In this document: positions 13,490-23,578 of the stretch, piece after piece
How positions within the stretch are numbered: the first letter of the stretch is position 1
Layout: each line of letters starts with the position of its first letter
Origin: Bolinopsis microptera
Taxonomy: Eukaryota > Ctenophora > Tentaculata > Lobata > Bolinopsidae
Reading direction: 5' to 3'
DNA: 64,000 nucleotides
Assembly (NCBI RefSeq): GCF_026151205.1
Contig: NC_087077.1
Coordinates: 7,121,983 to 7,185,982, forward strand
Translations under genes and position numbers: made by a program
The notes under the pieces: model-generated
What the model was told of the DNA's origin: nothing
The model's input: the letters and a program-made list of their open reading frames with translations, nothing else
Databases searched by the model: none

Positions 13490-16400
13490 ATCGTGAAGGC
13501 AGTGAAGCCAATAACCTCTCCTATTCCAATGACCATAGTGCGTGATGAAGAATCACATCCTTTTCGAGGTGCTACTATTAAGCATTGTAATCTGTCCTGG
13601 GTGACTCCAGTATAAACAGATGACGTGCAACAAAACACTATGGATCTAGACAGGCAAAGGTCGATAAAAAACCGGGTGCGAGATGCTGGCAACTTCTCCT
13701 CTCTAAAAGTTTGCTACTGAAACATTACACACAAATCAAGGACGGTGTGCTTCTACCTCTGCAAGGTCGGGTGAGACCAGGATGACGGCAACTGGGCAAA
13801 GCCTCAGGGACCCCAGTGGCCTGATGAGAAGAGTGGTTGCTCGTCATAACAACAGAGTAATTAGTCAACAGATCGCTCATGTTGACACTGACTTCAGCAA
13901 GTCCAATCCTATCAACTACAGCAAACACTCAATGTACTTTGGAACCTGGAATGTTTTATCTTTAGTCAGCTCATCTTCACAGCTTTATCAACTCAGTCAG
14001 AACATTGATCACTACAGTCTTGATATTTTGGGTATTACTGAAACTCATATGCCAGGATCTGGAAGTACACTTTTGGACAATGGTAGTCTACTTATTCATT
14101 CTGGTAGGGGAGATGGTATCAAAAGGCAAGGGGTTGGCCTATGTCTTTCCAAAAAGGTCAGGAACTCCCTGATCTCTTATGTACCTACATCAGAGCGGGT
14201 CTTAACAGCTAGGTTACACGGCAAACACCTCAACATATCTGTTGTTGTAGCCTACGCTCCGACTGACGGTGCTGATGACGGAGAGAAAGATCGTTTTTAC
14301 AACGTTTTATCAGACACGTTTGGTGAACTGCCCCGACATGATCTGAAACTGCTACTGGGTGACTTCAATGGAAAAGTTACTTCAAACAGATATAGATTCG
14401 AGGGAGTTATTGGTGGAGAATCTCTCCATAGTTCATCAAGCGACAATGGGACCAGGCTCATGGATTTCTGTGCAGCCAATCAACTTGTTATTGGTGGAAC
14501 TCTGTTCCAGCATAGAGACATCCACAAGGGTACATGGCGGTCTCCTAACGGGTTAACTGTGAATCAAATAGATCATATTTGTATTAGTGGACGATTCCAA
14601 CACTCGCTACTCGATGTTAAGGTATGTCGTGGGGCTGACATTGGTTCAGATCACTATCTTGTTCGTGGACGGCTGCAAATCAAACTGCAGTCGGTAGCTA
14701 AGATCACTGCTAAAAGGCACGATGTGCCTGCTATCGAACATTTGCGAAACTCGTCTAAGGTTCAAGAGTACAATGTGGCTCTTCAGAACCGTTTTGATTG
14801 TCTGGCTAATGAGGTCAACCTTGAGGACATGTGGGATAATTTCAAGCAGACAGTCACTGATGTCTCGATGGAAGTGCTTGGAAAGCGTCCCCGGAAGGTT
14901 AAAGAACAACACCTTTCGCAAACCTCTAAGAACTTGATAGAGCAACGGGGAATGTTCAAACGGAGGGATCCCACTTCAAACGTCAATAGATTAGCCTACT
15001 CTAAACTTAATAAATTAGTTAAGAAAAGTTGTAAAATTGACGACAACAACTGGGCTACTAAAATAGCGACTGATCTAGAGGAGGCTTCTAAGAAAGGCCA
15101 GCAAAGGGAAGTTTGGGATAAGATAAAGAAGATTTCTGGGAAAAAGAAGAAGAAAGTGGGTATGTCAGTTAGGGATAAGGATGGTCATTTTATTACAGAC
15201 CCGGACAGTCAGAAGGAAAGGTGGAAGGAGCACTTTACTGAGCTCTTAAATCCTCCACTATCGGATGCCAATCTTGATGACCTCGATGGTGTGCCCTCAC
15301 AACCGAGTTTTGACTACCTTTCTTGTTCTGATGGACCTCCTTCTAGAGATGAGATTAGTTATGCTCTAAAGAAACTGAAGAACTGCAAAAGTGCAGGGGT
15401 TGATGAGATAACTAATGAACAACTTAAGTATGGTGGAAGTGCTCTTGTTGGCCAACTAGAGCTACTGTTTAAAAAGGTATGGGAGGAAGAGGTGATCCCT
15501 GAGGATTGGCTTAAAGGTGTTATAGTGGTTATCGGAAAGAAGGGAGACACCTCATACTGCTGCAATAATAGGGGTATAACTCTTAGGGCAACGTCTTCTA
15601 AGGTTCTTCAAATGGTTCTTCTTAAGAGGCTGGATGTTGGAATGGAGTGTCTTCTTAGGGAAAATCAGTGTGGGTTCAGACGGAACCGCTCATGTATTGA
15701 TCAGATTTATTCCATCCGCACCATTATTCACAACTGCATTGAGTTTAACATTCCACTTTATGTTAATTTCATTGATTTTAAGGCAGCGTTTGATTCCATC
15801 AGAAGAGAGTTTATTTGGTCAAGCATGAGACACTATGGACTTCCTGAGAAATATGTTAGAATCTTTCAGGCATTCTTCAACGGAACCATGAGTGCTGTCA
15901 GGGTTAATGGTGAAATGTCTGATTGGTTCTCTGTTAATTCGGGCACTGGACAGGGTGATATCCAGGGCCCCCCTGTATTTAATTTTTGTCTGAACTTTGG
16001 AATCTTTTTGGCCGAGGTTCACAAGGCAATCAGTAATGGTGCTGTACTGCAAAAGGAACTAAAGGGTGCAGATGAAAAAGTTATCATGGACAGTGACTAC
16101 GCTGATGATCTGGCAGTGATGGACAATACTGAAGAAGGGCTGCAAGAGTCCACTGATCTTATAGCTTATTACACCTCTTATGCTGGGTTGAAGATCAACG
16201 CTAAAAAGACACAATGCATGGCGATCAGCAAGTGTGCGTCCCAGCGACCTTACACCGAAAGAGACAGTATAAAGCTAACAGTGGAGGGAGAACCTGTTGA
16301 ACAGGTCAGCAACTTTGTTTATCTTGGTGCCAACATCAGTGGGGATGGTACCATTGACCGAGATCTTGACATCAGGATCCAGCGTGCTAATGGTGCGTTC

Positions 16401-16960
16401 CATCAGCTTTGGAAGATATGGAACAGTCGAACTATAAGAACGCCCACCAAGATCCGTATCTACAAGGCTGCTGTTATTACTATTCTGTTATATGGAGCCG
16501 AAGTGTGGAACACAACAAAGAAGCAGATGAAACGGTTTGAGGTCTTCCATCTGACCTCCCTGAGAAGAATCTTGAAGATAAAGTGGTTCTTCCATGTCTC
16601 CAATGAAGAAGTTCTCAGGCGTGCTGGAATTAAGTCTATCGAAACTTTCATCGGTGCGGCTAGACTAAGGTGGTACGGACATGTTGTCAGAATGCCAGAG
16701 ACGCGGTTTCCCAATTTCTTACTGGATTGGAAACCAAACTATGGAAAGAGACTGAGAGGACGACCCCGCAAAGGCTGGATGGCCTGTGTACTCGAGGATG
16801 CGGCTGAATTTACAGGTGTCGATAACATCAGCAGAGATGCAGTAAAACAGTTGGCTCTAAAGCGAGTGGAATGGAGGAACATGTTACGCCGTAGAAGAGA
16901 TGTGTGTGATGCAGGCCACTCCAACGACTAGGAGGAGACCTCTTCATGTAGCATGTATGT
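13490..16960 (+). mobile_element. Full-length-looking RTE-like non-LTR retrotransposon
   Basis: A GC-richer leader (about 13490-13781), one uninterrupted ORF (13782-16931) and a very short 3' region with an ATGT-rich tail (catgtatgtatg near 16950) are the plan of RTE-superfamily elements. The exact ends were not fixed because no target-site duplication could be picked out, so the outer coordinates are approximate. A small stem (gagg-aga-cctc) sits just after the stop codon. All catalytic signatures are present, so the insertion is probably young. Confidence 0.75.
13782..16931 (+). CDS. RTE-like retrotransposon polyprotein (AP endonuclease + reverse transcriptase)
   Basis: The 1049-residue single ORF begins at an ATG in the leader. 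The N-terminal third is an APE-type endonuclease with all landmark motifs: TWNV (Asn57), ITETHM (Glu87), VAYAPTDG (about 157), GDFN (193-196), QIDHI (about 263) and SDH (289-291). The reverse transcriptase occupies about residues 500-830: NFIDFKAAFDSI (about 660), GTGQGDIQGPPVFNF and the catalytic YADD at 773-776. The C-terminus has the LRWYGHVVRMPE and GRPRKGW signature common in RTE/RTEX-type elements. The enzyme nicks target DNA and copies its own RNA from the nick (target-primed reverse transcription). There is no frameshift or stop. RTE versus RTEX cannot be settled by eye; LINE identity is near certain. Confidence 0.93.
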   Translation: MTATGQSLRDPSGLMRRVVARHNNRVISQQIAHVDTDFSKSNPINYSKHSMYFGTWNVLSLVSSSSQLYQLSQNIDHYSLDILGITETHMPGSGSTLLDNGSLLIHSGRGDGIKRQGVGLCLSKKVRNSLISYVPTSERVLTARLHGKHLNISVVVAYAPTDGADDGEKDRFYNVLSDTFGELPRHDLKLLLGDFNGKVTSNRYRFEGVIGGESLHSSSSDNGTRLMDFCAANQLVIGGTLFQHRDIHKGTWRSPNGLTVNQIDHICISGRFQHSLLDVKVCRGADIGSDHYLVRGRLQIKLQSVAKITAKRHDVPAIEHLRNSSKVQEYNVALQNRFDCLANEVNLEDMWDNFKQTVTDVSMEVLGKRPRKVKEQHLSQTSKNLIEQRGMFKRRDPTSNVNRLAYSKLNKLVKKSCKIDDNNWATKIATDLEEASKKGQQREVWDKIKKISGKKKKKVGMSVRDKDGHFITDPDSQKERWKEHFTELLNPPLSDANLDDLDGVPSQPSFDYLSCSDGPPSRDEISYALKKLKNCKSAGVDEITNEQLKYGGSALVGQLELLFKKVWEEEVIPEDWLKGVIVVIGKKGDTSYCCNNRGITLRATSSKVLQMVLLKRLDVGMECLLRENQCGFRRNRSCIDQIYSIRTIIHNCIEFNIPLYVNFIDFKAAFDSIRREFIWSSMRHYGLPEKYVRIFQAFFNGTMSAVRVNGEMSDWFSVNSGTGQGDIQGPPVFNFCLNFGIFLAEVHKAISNGAVLQKELKGADEKVIMDSDYADDLAVMDNTEEGLQESTDLIAYYTSYAGLKINAKKTQCMAISKCASQRPYTERDSIKLTVEGEPVEQVSNFVYLGANISGDGTIDRDLDIRIQRANGAFHQLWKIWNSRTIRTPTKIRIYKAAVITILLYGAEVWNTTKKQMKRFEVFHLTSLRRILKIKWFFHVSNEEVLRRAGIKSIETFIGAARLRWYGHVVRMPETRFPNFLLDWKPNYGKRLRGRPRKGWMACVLEDAAEFTGVDNISRDAVKQLALKRVEWRNMLRRRRDVCDAGHSND

Positions 16961-19018
16961 ATGTTTCTTAGCCTAATCTACGGCCTAGTTTGTTGCTCTT
17001 TTAAACTACCGCGTATGTTGAGCCAAGTTGGTGTCCACCTTACATGCTTGTTTTAGTTCCTATAATTGGGCTTGCTTACTTAAGTAAGACCCTTGAAATT
17101 TTTGAAATCATGAATCTTAGTAAAAGACCAATGACTATGAATGCTGAAACGTTGATTATTTTCATATAGTTTGTATGTCAAGAGTCGTGATACTGATCAT
17201 GATTACTGCCTATTAAAAATTACAATTAAAAAAATCATGCTCGTCCTTACAGTGCACTCGTCCTTACAGTGCACTCGTATTTTCAGAGATTAATTCATGC
17301 AACTATCAAATATTTATTTGAATTACACTCTGGTCGATAAAAATTAAAATCTATTAAAATATTCCCGATTTAATGCATGGATGATTATCAGTAATATAAT
17401 TCTTAACAATTATAATATATGTGAATACTCTTGTCTGAGATAGCTCCAAGGACCAAGGTACAACTACAAGTCTTTGATATCGGTTCGAGGGCACTTGATC
17501 TTTATAATAACATATGCATCAATTCAATCTACAATTTTTACATCCATGATTATTAATCAGTCAGCTGGATCACATAGCATATCTGGTCCTCGACACATAA
17601 CATCCATATTTAGTGCCAGCCTGGCACTGTCTGTGCCAGGTTTAATATCCGGTTTAAGGAGCTGCAATGGAATATGCAGTAGATCCTATCTTTACCGTGT
17701 CTCTAGCTGTACGGATACCCGGTACCTCCATATTCCCGGCCTCTTCTTTTACCGGCCCACATTTTTAATGAATTAGCCCGTCAGTTCGTGCAAGATCTGT
17801 GATTTATGAGAGCTCACATCGCATTTGGTGCTCATGTGAGTACATATTTAGCTGTATTCCATCGTTACACGACACAATACGTGCATATAAGGTCCCTAAT
17901 GAGGTATATGACTTGACATGTTATTTAAGAGGCTACAGATTAAATAACTCTACGTGTTTATCTATATTTAATCGGTTCGGCTTTTCTGGTCAGGGGTTCG
18001 ATTTTTCACTGTAATGACAGTTTTTACTAAGGCCTTTAGTTTAGCCATGTTTTTTAAGAAGTCCATCGATATGGCGGTACATTTTAGGATATTTGGTGTT
18101 ATTCAAAATAATTTTTTATGTCGGAGGCACCATTTGGGAGTGGCAAATTGTCTGAAATTGTGTTATAACGCAACGTTTTTGATTTTTCGTGCAAAATAAC
18201 AGTTGACAACGCGGAAAAATATATGGAAAATATTCGATCCCGCAACCGCCGCAACTAGATGTTGTCTTTAAACTGTTAAATGAATGAAACGTCATTCGCA
18301 ATGTAGCTAGGCGGGTTTTGTTTGGACACGCCAATCGTTGCGCTTCACTTCAACTGCATTGGCCGCCATTATGTCTTGAATATACCGCTAGTGCTATCCA
18401 TCTGGTGCTTGGTATTCAATACTGCCAATGCCAATATTGAATATGCTTTATATTTATGCTCCATTATGTTTTATTATGCTTTATATTATATTGTCTGCCA
18501 ACAAAACAGTCTTTCATTAATTAAACCCCAACAAAATATTCAGACCTACTCTGTCTATATCTACTTATACTTATTTATATTTGTAGTGCTCTGGTGCTCA
18601 TTCGTTGTCTGACTCCGTCTTTTGAGTCCGTCTTTCCGACTCTGCCAGCGCAGGGTTACCTTACTGTAAATTAAAGTTCTTAATCCCTCAGTACTTTATT
18701 TTCTATTATAAATATTACCACTACAATAGTATAATAAGTTTAATAAACGAATTGCTGTTTGTGAAAGGGAGCGATCCCATTGAATACACAATAAATCACG
18801 TTCTGAACTAATCCTCGACTAAGGAGCGGTAAAGTTTTAATTATACATAAACATATTCAGTTAAACGGAACGTACTATTGTTGGTTGAGGATTATTATGC
18901 TCAATTCAATATCATAACTAAAACTTCAAAGCTCTACGATAATGATTATCATATCATTATGTATGTTATGCTCATAATCATATTTTATGCTCTATTGCTC
19001 ATCGTTAAAGTTTTCTCT
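16961..19018. other. Intergenic region between two mobile elements
   Basis: No gene found. Contains a short direct duplication near 17239-17277 (ctcgtccttacagtgca twice). Between 18330 and 18760 lies a tract with an LTR-like look (TG-rich start, polyadenylation-like ataa motifs), but no partner LTR, primer-binding site or polyprotein is visible. Confidence 0.35.
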
Positions 19019-19020
19019 TA

Positions 19021-19690
19021 GTACAGTCAAATCCGTCCTAATTTAAGCCTTTGTCGGACAAAATTCGCAACAAAGCGATTTTAACGGGATATGGTCGGGA
19101 CAGGTCCCAGGAATCATTCCAGAGAGTTCCCAAAAAAAAAGACTTCAGGAAAATCCACAATTACCACTTTTCTACCACCTTTTTACCACTTTGGTTTTCC
19201 GCAAATAAGTCACGTTCTAAATATCCTAGAAGATTCTAGTTTAAAGCAGTGTGTTTAGAAAACAAAGAAGAACAACTTTCTCTTTAACAACTTTTTCAAA
19301 AATAAATTATTTAATTAATTAATTAAATAATTAAAAATTTTTCAAATATTTCAAAAATATATTTTGTTAAAAATGTTCACAATTACATTCCACGTATAAT
19401 GAACTAATTTTTATAAAACTTTTGAAAATTTTCACTTTCAATATTTTGGACTTGTAAAATTTTCGAAATTTGTAAAGAATAACCACTATTTACCACTTTT
19501 TACCACATTGAATCTCCGCTAATAAAACGACTTCTGAATCTTGTAGAAGGTTCTAGATTGAACCAGTGTGTTCAAAAAATAAAAGAGAACATCTTTTTAT
19601 CTGACAACCTTTGGATAAGATAATCAATTGATTAATTAATTAAATATTAATTAAATTTTTAAAAATTTAAAAATATAATTTTTATCAAAA
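19021..19690 (+). repeat. Left long terminal inverted repeat
   Basis: Inverted partner of about 21630-22291. The arm itself contains two diverged direct modules (about 19155-19345 and 19480-19660). Each runs from a taccac-rich start through a tccgc-aataa motif, a tagaag-ttctag motif, cagtgtgtt and an AT-rich attaattaatta tail. Confidence 0.85.
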
Positions 19691-20360
19691 ATATTTGCCG
19701 TGACGTGAAACGTAAAATGAATTTAATTGAATAACAGAACATACATCGTCACATAGATTAGAATTAGATAACAGATAAAAAGAGATCCAGATAAATGGAA
19801 TAAACGGTAAAATATCCAAATTTGTACGATACTATTATAAAGCAATGAAAGGCATTAGTTTGGTCAAATCAAACGGAACATATGCTATCAGACTTTCAAC
19901 TGACTATGGCAGGGTTAAAACAGTTTTAACGCTAGCAACGATCCCCTTTTACATAGTTCCACTCAATAATAACTAATAACTATTAAATATTAACACATCA
20001 TATCTCTCGACTTAGTATTGTGCTTAACTATATTGTTAAAATGGTTGTTTAAACAAGACTTAGCAATTTTTCAATCGCTAACTAGAGATCTTATCTCTGA
20101 TTGTCAGTTTATCGTTTGGAAGTGTAAGCTTCAGCTTTTACTTTATGTTGACTTCTCTTCTTTAATTTACCAGGCAAATGAGGAGTTAATTCCGGTGAAT
20201 AGGAGTTAAACCCCAGGTACTATTTTAACTATTTATCTTTTAAGTAAGTACACTAACTTTTAAACTATGCCCAGCAAGTTTGAAACGGATGGTTACAGTC
20301 CTATTCATTATCCTGAGGCCTCTCATACTCTGTATAAATAAACAAACCATCGTAACACAG

Positions 20361-20633
20361 GTTGGATCAACATTTAACAACCCCTGGTCACTGAACGAAA
20401 TTAAACGGCAGTACAACGGCCTGACTGATTCTGCTCAGAGTGACGTCTATTGTGTGTTATTGCAGACAGTGATCATAGACCAGTTCCAAAGATTCATATC
20501 GGCCAATGAAGATGAGTCCGTTGTAACTGAGTCAGAACCATCTTTAGTTCACGAACACAGTTTAAACAAATATCCATTCTGTAACGTAGAGATCGCACCA
20601 AATGATAAATCCTCAAATCGGATTACAGACAGG
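20361..20633 (+). CDS. Putative 91-codon exon inside the long-TIR element
   Basis: Open segment bounded by an ACACAG acceptor and a perfect GTAAGT donor, both in phase 0. It begins VGSTFNNPWSLNEIKRQY, contains VYCVLLQTVIIDQFQRFIS and ends NDKSSNRITDR. Composition and splice sites look like a real exon, but I do not recognise the family. It could belong to the element's own gene or be a host exon captured between the inverted repeats. No matching upstream or downstream exon of compatible phase was found nearby. Confidence 0.4.
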
Positions 20634-21231
20634 GTAAGTTATTGTGTGGGGGAGGGGGGAGGTGGTATAGTACACATACGTTAGGCTCTTACTAATTCGC
20701 TCGCCCAAAAATTTCTCCGACGTGACTTTTATTATTATTATTTCTCCGTAGCTTAGTGCACTAGATTCCCACTATCGGAATCGTTCTGAATAGCCGATCC
20801 TTACCAACTCCGTGGATCCGACTGGTGGTGTCTGATCCAGTGAATGAGTGGCATAGAAATCGTGCAGAAAGCCCAATTACGGTATCCTAACATCCTGTCA
20901 CGTGATTATCGATTGGGTAATCATTGATAACCCAATCAGTTTCGCTAACGAGATAAACAAATTGCTTGATAACTTCGTCATTTTCAATCCGTTTCGCGCC
21001 ATCTTTTCAGATCATATTCCGAATGTAATGGCCTATTGCAATATGTTATAGTGCAGTTTACAGCATGTTCGCAAACACGAGTACATGTTGATTATAAGAC
21101 TCAACGTATGTGTATTGACTCATGGCACCCCCACTCCCCCTAAACGTAACTTGGAGGATATTTTGATTTCTAAGTGTTATTTAACGACCACGTTGCTGCT
21201 ATAATACCGATTTGAAACATTACTTATACAG

Positions 21232-21526
21232 GGGGCAGCACTTATCGTGTTTACCATCAGCTGCAGGCGTGGGATGAGAATGACCTTATAGATCCGATAA
21301 GCTGGGGAATGGGGATGGAAGATGAACAATGGGGCGCATGTTCCAGTGACCACTCTTATGAGTACAGCTCCGAAAAAGCTCATTCAAAACATCAGTTGCA
21401 ACTGTTTTATATTTAAAGTCAGGTTGTGGCAATGCTTGTTCATGCAGAAAAGCAGGAATACATTGTGGATCAACCTGCCTCAAATGTCAGCACAATTGCA
21501 CCAATGTGCCAGCTGAGGACTCATAA
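21232..21526 (+). pseudogene. Frameshifted C-terminal remnant of a CXC-type cysteine-rich transposon protein
   Basis: After an acceptor-like ATACAG, frame 1 reads STYRVYHQLQAWDEND and ISWGM (from 21232). A second frame continues with APKKLIQNISCNCF (up to about 21405). A third frame (21416-21526) gives KSGCGNACSCRKAGIHCGS then TCLKCQHNC and a stop. Read together these form the YHQxQxW..WG – LI..I.CxC – CxCRKxGxxCxxxCxxC tail that ends many transposon-derived proteins of invertebrates and resembles a tesmin/TSO1 CXC domain. At least two frame breaks separate the parts, one from an extra 7 bp near 21409-21415, so this copy is probably not functional. Confidence 0.6.
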
Positions 21527-21629
21527 GTAAGACTCTTATCTAGTATATATGGTTATATAAAGTACTGCTTCGATTTTCCGATTAGTTTAATGAAAAGTTG
21601 TCAATTATTCGTGTTATGTAATTTTAAAA

Positions 21630-22291
21630 TATTTTGATCGAAAATAATTATTATAATTTTTGAATATTTGTTTAATAATCGATTAACTAATTAATTAATT
21701 ATTTAATCCAAAGGTTATCAGATAAAAAGATGTTCTCTTTTATGTTTTGAACACACTGGTTTAATCTAGAACCTTCTACGACATTCAGAAGTCGTTTTAT
21801 TAGCGGAGATTCAATGTGGTAAAAAGTGGTAAATAGTGGTTATTCTTTACAAATTTCGAAAATTTTACAAGTCCAAAATATTGAAAGTGAAAATTTTCAA
21901 AAGTTTTATAAAAATTAGTTCATTATACGTGGAATGTAATTGTGAACATTGTTATCAAAATATATTTTTGAAATATTTGAAAATTTTTTAATTATTTAAT
22001 TAATTAATTAAATAATTTATTTTTGAAAAAGTTGTTAAAGAGAAAGTTGTTCTTCTTTGTTTTCTAAACACACTGCTTTAAACTAAAATCTTCTAGGATA
22101 TTCAGAACGTGACTTATTTGCGGAATACCAAAGTGGTAAAAAGGTGGTAGAAAAGTGGTAATTGTGGATTTTCCTGAAGTCTTTTTTTTTGGGAATTCTC
22201 TGGAATGATTCCTGGGACCTGTCCCGAAAATATCCCGTTAAAATCGCTTTGTTGCGAATTTTGTCCGACAAAAAGACGTATTTGACTGTAC
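21630..22291 (-). repeat. Right long terminal inverted repeat
   Basis: Reverse-complement partner of 19021-19690. It carries the same two internal modules in inverted order and ends ttgactgtac next to TA. Divergence between arms is low: scattered substitutions and a few small indels. Confidence 0.85.
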
Positions 22292-23471
22292 TATCTATAA
22301 TAACGAAGTATAATGGCCAATTATATAGCGCCATCACCGTAACCGGACGCTTTGCACTTCATATGAAAATTATGAGGGCTATATTTTGTTAATTAAGTAT
22401 TTATCACTGGATCAGGTTATACTGGTGACGATATTAATTTGTATGCTACAACAGCCCTGGCCTTAGACTTCGACAATTTATTAGCTTATTCAGCAAGACA
22501 TGTTGCACTGTGTTTATTATCATGTCTAAGATTCTAATATTATAGGGTATACCCATGTCAATAGTCACCAACCATCGATTAGCAATCCGCTTGATTGAAA
22601 ACAAGCTGATCGCTAATAAAGTTATTAGGAGGATACTTAAGTCTATTTTGAACTATTTTTAATTCCCTCTAGCTCTCTATTGAGTTCTCAAATGTTAACC
22701 TATACTCTGTAGGTTTAAAACATTATTTACCGATTTAAATTTGATGGCAATTCTGACCCATAAACGGGATAAACCGTCGTGAAAGCCATTGAACGAGGAT
22801 AATATTGGGAAACCCAACGCTATTCCTACTAAATTGTGCTGAATAATATTTCCAAATCTCTAACCAGTATTATTTTAAGGTGGATGACAAGAATCACAAG
22901 ATATGTAGCTGATCTGTTCACAGCGTTCTCATGGTCTTCGATACTCGGTCCAAGTCCCGCTTTCAACCCGTAAGTATATTTCGTGTTCAGTATCATAAGA
23001 TCTTTGACATTGTGTCAGCTAATTCTCCCGGCACCTATAGTTCACTACAGGCAGGTAGGCGACGTTAAACTTCGCTTTGTATTCAGATTTAGAGCTAGAT
23101 AACGCTGCTTTATTGTATAAATGTAGCCATCGCGAACCACATTAACCCTTTCAAACACTATAAATCGCTTAGAGGATCGTGCTTTATTCTGGTACTTAGA
23201 CTTAGTCTAACCCCAATATTCCTGGTTAACTTATAACTTTAGAGCTCCTCCTTACACCCTACGGAACCTCAATAGTAAGTTCATTTATAATTCATCAGCT
23301 GGTACGAATGATCTCCTTTTCAGCCTTTTCAGCCTTATATACAGATCTTTTGTTTAGAGATAGATTCAGAATTTGGCGGGATCTTGGAGCCTTCCAGCAT
23401 TTTTTGTCAAGGAGTCAATTTTCAGCTAGCGCGTAGTGGTCTCGGCCGACACTAAGTAGTAGTACTTAGTA

Positions 23472-23578
23472 CAGTAAAACCCCGATTTACCGCACCCCGA
23501 TCGCCGATTAACCGTTCATAATACATCTTCCCTCCCCTGGCCCTGTCCCCAAAAAGTACAGTAAATCGGGGGTTTTCT
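23472..23578. mobile_element. ~107-bp pogo/Tigger-like MITE
   Basis: Left end TA then cagtaaaaccccgatttacc; right end is the near inverse, gtaaatcgggggttttctg. The CAGTAAAACCCCGATTTAC-type terminus next to TA is typical of pogo/Tigger relatives. There is no coding capacity, so it is a non-autonomous deletion derivative. Confidence 0.65.

Larger units (their letters stand above)
19021..22291. mobile_element. 3.27-kb DNA transposon with ~650-bp terminal inverted repeats
   Basis: The left end starts gtacagtcaaatccgtc and the right end finishes as its inverse, gacgtatttgactgtac. Both are flanked by TA (19019-19020 and 22292-22293), as in Tc1/mariner or pogo-type elements. TA directly outside CAGTCAAAT would fit equally well and shifts each end by 3 bp. 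The arms match for roughly 650 bp, including tgtcggacaaaattcgc, gggacaggtcccaggaatc and the Phe/Lys-poor AT tracts around ttaattaattaa. The interior carries an exon-like segment and remnants of a cysteine-rich protein, but no recognisable DDE transposase, so it may be non-autonomous or composite. Confidence 0.8.
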
